Positions 1 through 11,082 are shown, numbered from the stretch's first letter. The stretch is 64,000 nt of DNA from Quercus robur (GCF_932294415.1 NC_065545.1:17550857-17614856); one strand, 5' to 3'. Made by a program: numbers and translations. Notes: a model not told the origin generated them from the letters alone.

Positions 1-513
1 CATGATAGAGTTACCTTGAATTGAAAACTCTAGAAAATCTTGTATGTCTATGTGATAATTTTGTTGATTCAGTTCAAAAACAAGAGAATTATTAAAAATT
101 TAAAACCCTAAAGGATTGGTCTAGTGATTCTCAAAATCTCATGAGATCCGTAAGTCGTAGATTCAAAATGCCTAACCACCATCTTGGGACCACATCCAAC
201 GAATTCTTCCCGGTAATTACTTGGTTGTTTGCGTAGAAAATGAGTGCTCTAGATCCAAGGAATAATCAGGTGCTCAAAAGCTCAGAACACACAAGTTCGC
301 CAGTACGTGTTTTGCAGTTTCATATGAATAAACATTACCTTTTCCAATTTGGGCCAAGCCCAATATTATCAGTGATGACACCAGTCATAACCCATACCTA
401 GCGATTTGAACATGCATTTTGAGCTTTTGGTGTAGTCCAAATGTCCAATACCCAAAACCTAGCCTTTTATTCAACTAATATTTATTCTGGTTCCAGATGT
501 GACACTTGAAACG
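1..513. other. Left edge, no gene recognised
   Basis: No reading frame, splice pattern or repeat structure could be supported here. The DNA is AT-rich and without obvious terminal repeats. It could be the flank of a gene lying to the left of the window, but nothing in the sequence shows that. Confidence 0.5.
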
Positions 514-1922
514 GAAATCATTTCTTTTTCTTTTTCTTTTTTTTCTTTATTTTAATGAGAAAAAAGGGGGGGGGGGGGGGACCATGTGTGACTCATCTCC
601 TTGGGTGTGACCATAAGAGCACCCCTGTTAGAGAATGTTGGATTGAGCCATAATTAAGGGTGACAATTTTTATCCAAATCCATGAATCCACCCATTACCC
701 ACTTTATTTGGATAAGTCTTAACCCAGCACATTTAATATTTGGGTTAAACGGGCAAAGACCCATTAGGTTATTTAATTATATGGGTCTTAATGGATAAAC
801 CCACTAAATCCCATCTAAAATTTAAATAAACAACAAAAAGTCTAAAATTCTAGAAAAGCTAAACTAAAGATTACAAAATTACTTTCACCAACAACAAAAA
901 AGTCCAAATCTCTCTCTCTGTTTGGTTACTAAGAAAGTAGCGAAAAACAATAGAAATAGGAATTTTGAATCTAATAAGATTGTTCAAACAAAATCGGAAA
1001 CTTTACCACTCAACTAAGCCCAAAAATAACTGATTTTTCATTTTTCTGATAATATAAGCAAAGAAAAAGAAAGGATCCCAAAAAAGCATCACTTTATTTT
1101 CTTTTCCTCCATTTTTCGAGCAACCAAACAAAAATTTCACTTCCTTATTTTCCCTTAAATTAAAATTGGAAAAGTAGAACAAGAATGCAAGAAAGTACCT
1201 CAAAGAGAGAGCTAGAGAGATAGAGAGTTCGAATTTTGAGAGCGATCGGTTTTCAGTGAAGCTTTCTTTCTCCACTAGACCTCCAAAAATTTGAGCTAAG
1301 CTAGAGAGAAAGAAAGAGAGAGGCTAAATTGGAGCTGAGTATTAGAGATTGGGATCTAATCCAACGATTAGGATCTTCTCTCTATCGCTTTGTAACTCTC
1401 TCTCTTTTCTCTTCGTGTCCTTTTTGTGTGTTGTACTATACGAACTTTCTTCAACAACAATAGCAAACCATTAATTTTTGACACCACAACACAGAGCTCT
1501 CTCTCTCTTAACTCAGTCTCTCTTTTAACTTGATCTCAACCAACTTAGATCTCTCTCTCTCTCTCTTGTAATTTTTCTTCCACCCATTGGATTAAATAGG
1601 TGGGTTACTAATTAAATGGGTTAAGTTAGTAATGGATAATTTATTTATAATATAAACGGGTCATAAATAGATAAATGAGTAATTACACACCCAACCCATT
1701 TATGACCCAACTTGCCCATTTGCCACCCCTAGCCATAACTACTATGACTAGGGTGCCACTGACTTCACCCTAGCACCCCAAGGGAGCTAGCAGTAAGGCA
1801 CAACGCATGAGTGCTCTCACCTCCCATTCCCAGTACTCGCTAGGGTTCGAACGAGGGATCATTACGCATGCGCGCAAGATCCTTACAACTAGGCCACCCC
1901 TCCTAGGGCGAAATCATTTCTT
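514..1922 (-). mobile_element. tRNA-derived SINE, split by a hAT-like element
   Basis: A 13-base direct repeat (GAAATCATTTCTT) at 514-526 and 1910-1922 flanks the unit. Read on the minus strand, the 5' end (from 1909) has an A-box-like TGGCCTAGTTG and, about 35 bases on, a B-box-like CGTTCGAACCC, as expected of a tRNA-derived pol III promoter. The 3' end on that strand is the A-rich tract that appears as T-rich sequence at 527-560. The body is interrupted at 654/1732 by the element at 655-1731. With that removed the SINE is about 300 bases. Boxes, tail and target duplication together make the call strong; the family name is unknown to me. Confidence 0.75.
655..1731. mobile_element. Non-autonomous hAT-like element with possible captured gene leader
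   Basis: Flanked by an 8-base duplication, GCCATAAT at 647-654 and GCCATAAC at 1732-1739 (7 of 8 match). The ends are inverted: TAAGGGTGACAA on the left, and TAGGGGTGGCAAATGG on the right when read from the minus strand. An 8-base duplication with a GGGGTGGCAA-type end is typical of hAT MITE-like elements. No transposase frame is present. The interior (about 900-1590) differs from the AT-rich arms. It has CT/GA tracts, an ATG-led minus frame (1275 to 1003), a donor-like GAG/GTACTT near 1203, and two copies of a GTTTGGTT motif that is also repeated in the first intron of the selenoprotein H-like gene. This looks like a captured 5' leader and first intron, but that part is inference. Confidence 0.7.
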
Positions 1923-2522
1923 AGTAACACTGATCTCTATCAACCAGATACAGATTAATTTTAATTAGAAATTATTAAAAAATTATATCAAAGGTTGAGT
2001 AACAAATATACAATTTAACCGAATCAAAATTATGTGATTATTCATTGTTGCCTGCCATATCATCTTTATTTGAGTGAAAAGGGAGTGTACACAACTGAAA
2101 GACAAAGCAGCAAGAAAAAAATCATCCATAGAACAAAGCTGTAAACAATGACTATCAAACCAATCAGGAGAGAATACACAAAAGTTATGGAAGATTTCAA
2201 TTTTTTTTTTTTTTTTTTATATAAACTAACAATGAAACCTTGCCTCTTTAAACAGGGGGAAAAGGCTGCTACAACAGTAACCTAAATGCATCTGTATTCA
2301 TCAACTCGTCCTATCAACAATATCTAGAATGACTGTTCAATGTCAAGTACCCCAATCTTAAACAGTATTAGTACTGACAATTCAAAAGCAACAGATACCA
2401 GAGCAGAATATCCAGACATTAGAAGTTTCTACCATGAAAGAAAGTTAGCAAGGCCAACTTCATGCACTACGACAAAATGACTTTCACGGTATATCCAAAA
2501 TCCACTTGCAAGCAGTTGGTCT
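1923..2522. other. Downstream flank of the selenoprotein H-like gene
   Basis: No reading frame is supported. The part next to 2522 is presumably the 3' untranslated region of the minus-strand gene. A run of T at about 2202-2218 is the only simple tract. Confidence 0.5.
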
Positions 2523-5500
2523 TCATTTGATCTTGTCAATAATGCCAGAGATAACTTCACCCATGTCCAGATTCTTCATTGGTGTAAATGGTCGCTTCAT
2601 ATCCTGCAACAACCCAAAAAGAAAAAAGTAATTGGCAACTGAGAGAATGGCCAAAGGTTTTCCACAACGCTTTTCCACTTAAGTTCACTAAAAAATTTGA
2701 TAGATGTTGGTATTAAGTTAACCGCTAAATAGACCTGCACCTGCCTCTGGTAAAAGAATGATCAGGCCACAAAATTTTTGTCATAGCCAAACAACTTTAT
2801 TATCATTATCAAGTAATCTTTGTGAAAAGAGATTGATTCTGGTAGGAGAGGTTGTGTAATCCGTGGTTTAATCCCTAGGGTTGGGTCCAATGGGGCCTGT
2901 CTTGGTGTTCCATGTCATCAAAAAAAAAAAAATCTTTGTGAAAAGACAAAAGAAATGTACAACAAATATACAGATTTTAGGGTCTGGAAACTGATTGAAA
3001 GCTAAATGCAACATACCTAAGTTTCTCAGGCATCTAACACCAATTGCAATTAGTTTTCAAATACTTCATCTGAATGTTTTGTGATAACTGGACTGCCATT
3101 TATTTTGCCAATAACTCCATATTTCAAATCAGGATCCTCGCCATTTCAAGGTCAAGATTTAGTTTCCAAGGATCTGAGGGTATATATGGTGCCACATCAT
3201 TTAAAATTTATCAATAACAACACATTTTAAATGACATGACACCATGTACACCCATAGATTCTTGAAAACTAATCTTCATCATGACACAGACTCATTTCAT
3301 TTCAAAGAGAAACATAGAGTCCTCCCCATATTTCGCAGGAAGACAAAAATATTGAAGCTCATTCTTCATTTTCATTAGAAAAAATATATAATAATACTTC
3401 ATAATCAGAATTCCATTTATATTGCCAGTACCTCCACATGCCATCAAAGACAAAACACAGTGAAGCTAATTCCCTATACTCATGATCACCTAATATTCTC
3501 ATGAGAACAATCCCTAGCAGCCTTTTCAACAACAAAACTGTAATTCATTACCGCAGTCAAAGGTGTGTAGAATACAAAAAACCCATTCAATTTCCAAGGG
3601 GCAGAAAATTCAAGTTAATTACATCAACAGCCATCATAAGAACAACATACTGGGGAAAACCAGATTTGACAAATCTAAAGGTCAACACAATGGAAAAAAA
3701 AAAACACACACAAATAAATTTGTATTGTTTACCAGAAGACTGATGAACGTCTCGCCGCCTTTTTCTCGTATTTCAAAGCACCCCCTTCTTGGCTGTTGAA
3801 AAGAGGAAAAATAAAAATGAACCACATCACTAAGCCTATAATGAAATGGCAATTAACCTTTAAAAAGTAAGTCAAAAGGGACACTTTTGAGGTACAAGAT
3901 GACCCTTTTGTTTCTATTGCATTTAAGTGGAGTGTATTTTTAAGATATCTGATTAGGGAAAAGTCAATCTGACCAAAGAGTGTACTCATACTTAACTACA
4001 TAATTCACTTACTCGTACATCATCAAAAAATTTCCTATTCCGTTATTACAATCAAAAATAAAAATGAAATATCAATCAAAATTTCAAAACTTAATTGCAG
4101 CATAATACAACAAAGTATAAAAATGGAGCAAATAAATGAAAATTTAAAAAATAAAAAATAAAATCTTTAGAAAGATGAAGAATCAACCTATACACTGAAG
4201 TAATGAACCCTCCTGCTACATGACTTAAATGGTTTCAGTGAATCAAATCAAATAAATAAACCTTTAAATGAAAATTAAAAACTTGTAATATTACTTAAAA
4301 CAGTTTTTGACACTTTTTCCCCTGCATCAAATAAACCATAAATTGAATCCATCAGATCAACATCAGTATGGATAACTTGTGCAATGGCTTTGCAAAGGTG
4401 CTCTCATAGTTTGAACCAATACTCATTTTTTCCTGACAGGAGAATGGAAGACAAAGAAACTATTTTTCATAATTATCACATTCGTAGTCAATCTCATGTT
4501 ATCTAGTGGCTTTGCTGTTAAGAGATGTCAAGTTCAATGCAACTCCTGAAATCATCAACAAAGTTAATAACATTCACCGAGCATACCTTATCAGGATTGA
4601 CCAGCACTGTGATACCAGTAACACCTTCCTCCAAACCTTCTTTCACCTGAATAGCCCTCGTCTTGAATGAATTGCATTGCTTGCTAGAGTAAAGCAACAA
4701 ATAAATTAAAAAGAACACCATAATATGGGAAGCTTATTTCTCCTAAAAATACAGGCTGTTGTCAGGGGCAAAAGACATCAAGGAACAACATCTGAGGAAA
4801 TATTCCCCATAAGCATCAAGGAAAATGAATATATTGCAGATAACAAGACTTCAACTGACAATTGCAAGAGAAGGAGACAATTCCAAACATAATATCTCCC
4901 CTGTATGCTAAAAGCTGCTAATGAGATCAGATTCATTCAAGATATTCTACAAAGCCGGCAATATTGTATTTCCTAATTTTATACATGCTATCCAAATATG
5001 AACTGAATCCATTAATTACTTTCTTCCAGCAAATAAATATAGCAAAATTTGAATAAAAAATATCACACCCTAAAGTAGTCAGATTCAATCATCAACCTTC
5101 TTAATATCCAGTCCCCTGAGAGTCACACCAAACACCAAAATTGAAAAACAGGGGAACCATTCAAAACCTATACACATACAAGAAGTCAAAATTGAGTTGA
5201 TCTACTCTTTCTTATTTTGGATCCCCATGACAGTAATACAACACTTAACATCATTTTTGCTACCTTTCTACCAATTCTGTAGCAAACAATCTGACAGAAT
5301 TACCATAAATGTTTGTGTGTCTGTACGCTAATCAAAAGATAACAAAATCTTACGAAATGAACAAAACCACAGAAAACCAAAAGAACAACCAGCCAACTAC
5401 TAAATTAACAGTCTTCAAGCAGCAAACTGTGTGGGTCTTTGGGAAGTGACAGGCAGAGTACTACTTATCAAAAAAAAGGTGACAAGCAGAGTACCTTTCA

Positions 5501-6612
5501 AAAGTCAAAATGCTACCCACCCATTTTCAGAACAAGGAATTTTATCAATGTTGTGTTTTCTCTGCTACCAATAATGAATCTTCACAACCTGTAAACCTCC
5601 ATAATATATTGACTCTAATCTTTCATCATGTAAACCCAAGTTAACCTAGAACCCAAGAACCAAGCATATTATAATAGAAAACCCTAATCAACTTACTAAT
5701 AACAAGAAAAGGAAAACAATATCTAACCCAGCTTATACAACAGTTTTGCTCACGTGAACAAAAAACCAAAATTCAAAACACCTCAAATCTTATTAAATTT
5801 CTCTTCTTTTTGTAGAGAGAGCGCCTCAAAATTTCAGTTTGCTTTGATTTCCTCCATTTTCAACGCAACCAAACAATAAATAAAGCTTTTTTTCCAAACT
5901 AAAAAACCAAACAACAAATAATAAACGACTAAATTTTTATCACTTTCTTGGCAACCAAACAACAAATATAAGATAAGGTATAAGCAAGCACTTGATGTAC
6001 CTTCTATTCCAAACCAAAAGAACAATAAAAACCATAATACAAACAAGACTAATTTTCTTTCACCTTCTCTGAAACCAAACAAGAAACATTAGATATAATA
6101 AGCAAAGCACTAAAAACCTAACCTTTCAAACGAAAACAGCAACAAAACCACAACAAGAGACTAATTTTCTTCTTGCACTTTTCTCGGCAACCAAACAAGA
6201 AACATTAGACATGATAAGCAAAGCACTAAAAACCTAAACTTTCAAACGAAAACAGCAAGAAAACCATATCAAGACACTAATTTTCTGTTTCACTTTTCTC
6301 TGCAACCAAACAGAGACAAAGTACCCAAAAAAAAAACCAGAAAACCTAAAGAAAAACTCACCAGTGCTCAATCACAATGGTTTTCGTCCCTTCCTCGACT
6401 TCTTCCTCCACCACCTTGAGCTCTACGTCCTTCACAGCCTTCTTGGCCTTCTTCGCCTTCGGTAACTCGGTCTTCTGCAACTCAGCCACCGAGTTATCTG
6501 AGTTAATACTGGCATCTCTCCGAGTCGCGCTCCGAGTCACCCGCGTTGCCAACTCGGGCTTCAGTTTCTCTTTCTCTTCTTCCTCAACAACGCGTCGTTT
6601 CCTGGGCGCCAT
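2523..6612 (-). CDS. Selenoprotein H-like protein (Cys form, Rdx-type thioredoxin fold)
   Basis: Four coding exons join in frame: 6612-6362, 4683-4587, 3792-3733 and 2603-2523, giving 162 residues. All three introns are GT-AG, with phases 2, 0 and 0. The start is the first ATG after a GA-rich leader and opens with MAPRKRR. Residues 1-70 are basic and acidic with low complexity and carry nuclear-type basic clusters (RKRR; KKAKK), as in nuclear selenoprotein H homologues. Residues 84-87 are CKQC, directly after VIEH. This is the redox CxxC/CxxU site of the Rdx family, with Cys where animals have selenocysteine, and its first Cys codon is split by intron 1. The C-terminal half has the conserved NPDKPRRGCFE and ends in a helix-like GEVISGIIDKIK. 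The family is known as a redox-active nuclear protein; the plant role is poorly defined. Introns 1 and 3 carry insertions listed separately, none touching a splice site. Confidence 0.9.
2815..2946 (+). mobile_element. 5'-truncated SINE insertion in intron 3
   Basis: A perfect 16-base duplication (AATCTTTGTGAAAAGA) at 2815-2830 and 2931-2946 brackets a 100-base insert. The insert ends in CATGTCATC followed by a run of A, the signature of a LINE-mobilised SINE. It has no complete A box, so it is likely a 3' piece. It lies inside the last intron of the selenoprotein H-like gene, antisense to the gene. Confidence 0.75.
3154..3276. mobile_element. Short fold-back MITE in intron 3
   Basis: The two halves are inverted copies of each other over about 50 bases with a spacer of about 16. 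The left arm begins AAGATTTAGTTTCCAAGGAT and the right arm, read from the minus strand, begins AAGATTAGTTTTCAAGAATC. Such near-complete fold-back units are typical of small MITEs. No target duplication was clear, so the superfamily is open. Confidence 0.6.
5446..5494 (+). mobile_element. Tail-only retroposon insertion (17 bases) with target duplication
   Basis: GTGACAGGCAGAGTAC (5446-5461) and GTGACAAGCAGAGTAC (5479-5494) differ at one base and flank only TACTTATCAAAAAAAAG. The insert has the form of the 3' tail (TATC plus A-run) seen on the LINE piece at 18.2 kb and on the 5S-derived retroposon. It is best read as an insertion so 5'-truncated that only the tail was copied. It lies in intron 1 of the selenoprotein H-like gene. 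Confidence 0.65.
5835..6315 (-). repeat. Tandem repeats in intron 1 carrying a GTTTGGTTGC motif
   Basis: The motif GCAACCAAAC (minus strand GTTTGGTTGC), or a close form, recurs at 5865, 5951, 6071, 6187 and 6302. The last three intervals are about 120, 116 and 115 bases and show similarity along the whole unit. On the coding strand each unit reads like GTTTGGTTGCCGAGAAAAGT. The array begins just downstream of the first exon, where intron-mediated enhancement elements usually sit. A regulatory role is inference. Confidence 0.7.
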
Positions 6613-6645
6613 TGAAGAAAAGCTTTTTGCTTTCTCTCTTCCTCA

Positions 6646-6647
<2 letters not shown>

Positions 6648-6677
<30 letters not shown>
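6648..6677 (-). promoter_or_regulatory. GA/CT repeat in the 5' leader of the selenoprotein H-like gene
   Basis: About 15 CT dinucleotides (GA on the coding strand) lie 36-65 bases upstream of the start codon. GA/CT tracts are common in plant 5' leaders and core promoters. No TATA box could be placed with confidence upstream. Confidence 0.5.
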
Positions 6678-6678
<1 letters not shown>

Positions 6679-7184
6679 AAAACTTGTATACAACGCGCAC
6701 TCTGCTTCAGTGAGTGTGTGCGTGATAGTTAGACGCTGTGTGAGTATTTATTTTCATTTTCCCGCTCCAAATTTATGTACTACTACTACTATTTGGTGAT
6801 TTTGAACGGACGGTATTGATTAATCTTTATCTTTTTTTCTTTTTTTTTACATGGATATAGATGACTGATAGGATCTGCAAATTAAAGTCTCTTCGTTAAT
6901 ATTGTTCTAATAATGTGGTTTGTATTTTTTGAAATGCGTATAAGTAAAAAATATATATATAAAAATGTATATAATATTATTTAAACATTGAAAACCGTTA
7001 TTCAAAATAAATTACCAAACAGTCTCTTAATTATGCGCCTTCCTAATATGGGGGCAACATCAAGATCAAAAGAAAAAAAAATTGTAAGACCACACATTTT
7101 ATGCCACTAGCTTCTAAGAACGCACTTACACGTGCTTAGAAACTCTTCTATTTTTTAAAAAAGTTCATAATTATAAGTTGAAAA

Positions 7185-7696
7185 ATGCTAACAAGTGTCT
7201 TTAGGACATTTGTTAACAATTCATTTTAGGAAAGTTTTGACATCACTTTTATGGAAAATGAAAAAAAACTATCAAAACATTAATGTTTGGTAACTGTTTT
7301 TCCTCTTATTTTCTGTTTCCAAAAACAATTTTCTATTTTTGAGACTAAAAATCTTGTTTGACAATCCAAAATGGACAGAAAACAAAAACTGTTCTCAAAA
7401 TTTAATTTGTGAAGGAAACTGAAAACATGCAAAAGGCTATTTTCAATTTCTAATTTTCAAAAATCAATAAAAATACGCATTTATCTTATTTAATAAATTA
7501 GCATTAGAGTTCAAATTATAATAACAACATATTTTAGTATTTTCTTTTTTTTCAACATTTTTTTTTCAATTAACTAAACATGTTTTTTGTTTCAAAAATA
7601 CAAAAAATTTGTTTTTTATTTATATCCTCAAAAACAAATTTTTGAAAATAGAAAACAAAAACGATTACCAATACCTTAGAGACACTCGTTAGCATG
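7185..7696. mobile_element. MITE with a second MITE-like unit inside it
   Basis: The outer ends are inverted: ATGCTAACAAGTGTCTTTAG on the left, and ATGCTAACGAGTGTCTCTAA on the right read from the minus strand. Inside, about 7283-7672, is a second pair of inverted ends, TGTTTGGTAACTGTTTTT and TATTGGTAATCGTTTTTG. The interior is AT-rich with no protein frame. Target duplications are not clear, so the superfamilies are not assigned. Confidence 0.55.
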
Positions 7697-7912
7697 AAAT
7701 TTTAACAAATAAGAGATTTATTCAATAATGCACATAAGGTTCTTCTAATTTTTTTTTTTTTTTTTAAGATTCATAATTACAGCAAATGAGAGATATATTC
7801 AATAACTCATAATTTTAAATTTGAGTACCACCTTCAAATGTATGTATGTCATACACGCATATATATGATTTTACTCGTTGGGGTGGGGATATCACTTTTA
7901 ATGTAGCCTATT

Positions 7913-7970
7913 GAATCACAACATTGGTTTCTCAAAAAAAAAAAAAAAAAAAAAAAGAATCACAACATCG
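7913..7970 (+). mobile_element. Tail-only retroposon insertion (30 bases) with target duplication
   Basis: GAATCACAACATTG (7913-7926) and GAATCACAACATCG (7957-7970) differ at one base and flank GTTTCTC followed by a pure A run. TTTCTC plus A is also the 3' end of the SINE-like copies at 14.7 and 56.7 kb. The insert therefore looks like a copy truncated almost to its tail. Confidence 0.65.
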
Positions 7971-8817
7971 AACTAATACACATGCAAAAAAATCATATAA
8001 ATCTTTCACATTTCAATCTAATCAATTATTTACAGATTATCATATATATATATATATATATATATATAAATTTACAATGTGAAAGCCTTGCAATTAATGT
8101 TTTCAACAATACTTCACATATAACAACATCAACCCATCAAGGAAGAAGAATGACATGTCATTGATAAGCCAGTGAAGCACAACCAAAATTACTCTTTTTA
8201 GTGTGCATTTGGTATTACTTAAAAAACTATTTTTTTTATTATTCAGCTTATTTTTTTCTATTATTCATGGGTCACATTGTACTTTTTGGTATTATTTATG
8301 GGTCTCACTATACTATTTCAGTTATCTTTTAATTTTATCTACAATACTTTTAAGAAAAAAATTTCAATTTCAACTAAATAAATTATTCCCAAAAAGACAC
8401 TTAATCCACTTGGTCAACCTGCAAATACGTCAAATAGTGGGTCACTAATGGTAATCTCGGTTGCTGATGAAAAAAAAAATTACATAAGATAAAAGATTTA
8501 AAATAGAATTATGGAAAGACATAACTAACCCATAGTTGGCACAAAATTAATTTCACACAAGTTAATTCAAAAAAATGACATAAAATGAAAATTATTCTCG
8601 CACTTCATCTAAAATGTGACCAACACCACCCAATGCAACGGACTCAAGCATCAATTAGAACCAATGGGTCGTTCCTCGTAGAGAGAGAAATAGATGTCCA
8701 TAAAAAATAAAAGTAAAAATAGAAAAAGAGAGAGAGAGATGAATGCGTGCAGCAAGTGACTTTTTAATGGAATAAGTCTTCAATTTGTGGAAGTTATCTT
8801 TGAGTAGTTGTAGTTAG

Positions 8818-9114
8818 GTCAAAATGGTCAAATACCACTATTTTTTGAAAATATTTTGCAATCTACCACCGTTTATGAAATATATAAGGATCTACCATTA
8901 ATTAGAAACTCGAGTTTTTCATGGTATTTGAGTTCCATGGAAAATTTTTGAAATTTTTTTATGTAACTCGAGTTCCATAAAAAATAGCATGGCAATTTGA
9001 AGGCTATTTTTTCAAAGTACTCGAGTTTCAAAAATGTGGTAGATTACTAAATATTTCGCAAACAGTGATAGATCTATACATATTTTTCAAACAATGGTAT
9101 ATGGTCATTTTGGC
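8818..9114. mobile_element. Fold-back MITE with long inverted arms
   Basis: The left arm runs from GGTCAAAATGGTCAAATACC. The right arm, read from the minus strand, runs TTGCCAAAATGACCATATAC. Similarity continues inward for about 90 bases, including matching CTACCAC segments. The centre contains several ACTCGAG-type motifs. A possible 9-base duplication (TTGTAGTTA/CTGTGGTTA) matches at only 7 positions, so the superfamily is uncertain. Confidence 0.6.
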
Positions 9115-9997
9115 AACTGTGGTTAATATTAAATTTTAAATAAAAGTGGTAAGACATGTTATGATAGAGGAAAATTAATAAGTAGATTAGTGGGAGGGAA
9201 GAGAGGAAAACAGAAGGAGTTGGTTTTTTATTTTTTATTTTTCTGAATCCTCTTTAAGTTGTAACTGCACCAGATGTTTTGTCCCAAAAAAAAAAAAATG
9301 CTCCAAATTATAATTTATTTTTTTACTTAACATGACAAAGTGGGGACGAACTTTCTAACCTTTTTTTTTAAAGAAAGAATAAAAAATAAACTTGGATTTA
9401 TTTTTGATAGAATTGTACGTGCAAAAAAAAAAGTGAGAACGAGAGAAAAAGAAAAAAAAGAAAAAGGAGAGATTTTATAAGTAATTTAAAATTTAGGATT
9501 TTTAAACTTTATAATTTTATATTAGATAAGTGAAAAAGAGTGGTGGATAACTGAATATTATTTTAACTACATGAGATATGATAATTACATTAAAATTAAA
9601 ATAAAAAATAAAAACTACAAGGGATGACGGGATAAGGATGAAGGGTTTTTTATTTTAAAAACTAACTTGTCGTGGTCTAATTTTTTTTTAACTATAGAAT
9701 AACATTTTTTTTTGTTTTGAAGGTGAGGACAAAAAAAAAAAAAAAAACAAACAAATAGAAGGGAGTAACTAGTTTTGATTGGACTTAGAGTAATGTTAGC
9801 AAATTTGAATTTTTGTAATTAGTTGGAGTGGGAAGTTATTCTATAGGGGTATTTTTGAACCATGAAAATGAAGATCCCAATAAAGGGAAAATCGTTAAAT
9901 AATAGTATAGATATAAAACTACAAATGGTGGGGAAAAAAAATATGATGGGTTATATGGAAGTGTCTCATAGCCTGATATAGTCTGTGCCATATAGAA

Positions 9998-10183
9998 TAG
10001 TTATTAGAGAAATGCTACGTCTACAATATTTTTACAACAAATCACAGGTGGTTAGTTGTTATTGGTTCAAATTTGAAACTAACACTAAGATTACTTTTTT
10101 GCTCTAACAATAACAACCAGTAACAACCTGCCACTTAGGATTTGTTGTAAAAATGTTGTAAACATATCATTTCTCTAGTTATT
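9998..10183 (+). mobile_element. hAT-type MITE, copy 1
   Basis: A perfect 8-base duplication TAGTTATT (9998-10005 and 10176-10183) flanks a 170-base element. The ends are AGAGAAATGCTACGTCTAC on the left and AGAAATGATATGTTTACAAC read inward from the right. Both ends continue into a TTTTTACAACAAATC segment. The 8-base duplication and short inverted ends fit hAT. It has no coding capacity. Two relatives lie within 1.3 kb. Confidence 0.8.
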
Positions 10184-10365
10184 ATGAATGGTGGAGAAAA
10201 AGTAACCAATTTATATAAAAGTGACTGGTAGCCTGTCATAGTATGTGTTATATAGAATAATTGTGAACAATGATGTGATAATGAATGTAAACATGTAATC
10301 ATATAATTACTATAAAAAAAAAAAAAAAAAAAAAAAGTCAGTCTTATCAAAGAAAGTAAAAAACA

Positions 10366-10997
10366 AGAGAAATACTATGTTTACAACAAATCAGAAGTGA
10401 TATGTTGTTATCCATATCTATACTATTATTTAAGGGGTTTATCCTGTTTGGAATCCTCAATTTAGATGTCAAAAACACCATCAAATTCATCCATTAATAA
10501 GACTTAAATCATATGATTAGACATGTAAAATTAGTAATTTAAAAACTCCTAATTTTTAGCTAAATTTTTTTAAAAAAAAGTTTTTTCTCCCATCTCTACA
10601 TTTCTCTCTCATGTTAGTTGTCAAATATTAATACAACTTGTTATTATTATTTTTAAATAAAAAATAAAACAGTTTTTTTTTTCCACAAACATACTTTTTT
10701 TTTTTTTTATCACTAAACTGTTTTTGTCCCACCTCCACATTTATCTCTCACATTAGCAGTCAAGTAATAATACAACTTTTTCTTAAAATAAAAAATTAAA
10801 CAAAACTATTATAAATAAAACATATAAACTAAAAAAAAAAAAAAAAAGCCTCATCACACGCTCAAAGTGAGTGTGACGAGGCTAGTTGGTTGTTACTGAT
10901 GTGCAAAAAAGTAACTTCAATTATGAATCTAAATTAGAATTAATAATAATTTTTCACTTATAATTTGTTGTAAAAATATTACAGAGGTGTCATTTGT
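10366..10997 (-). mobile_element. hAT-type MITE, copy 2, split by a Helitron
   Basis: The outer parts, 10366-10416 and 10886-10997, match copies 1 and 3 when those are read in the opposite orientation. The left part begins AGAGAAATACTATGTTTACA; the right part keeps GTGCAAAAAAGTAAC and the inverted TTTGTTGTAAAAATATT end. The element at 10417-10885 interrupts it. No clean target duplication remains, suggesting this is the oldest of the three copies. Confidence 0.6.
10417..10885 (+). mobile_element. Non-autonomous Helitron
   Basis: The element starts TCTATACTATTATTTAAGGG directly after an A and ends CTAG directly before a T, matching the Helitron rule of insertion between A and T without target duplication. 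Just before the end is a hairpin (10848-10882) with arms GCCTCATCACAC and GTGTGACGAGGC around an 11-base loop. The interior is AT-rich with no Rep/helicase frame, so this is a 469-base non-autonomous copy. The empty site is the hAT MITE at 10366-10997. Confidence 0.85.
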
Positions 10998-11082
10998 TGA
11001 AAAGTTATGAACTTAAAAGTTACTCTTTTTATTGTATCCGCATGTGTTGCATACTTGCATCCCAGGCAAGCTAAACAGCCAT

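Larger units (their letters stand above)
6761..9997. other. Gene-free region rich in MITE-like sequence
   Basis: No host gene is supported. The region holds the elements at 7185-7696, 7913-7970 and 8818-9114 listed separately, plus A/T homopolymers and an AT microsatellite at about 8042-8068. Open frames here are short and compositionally biased. Confidence 0.6.
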
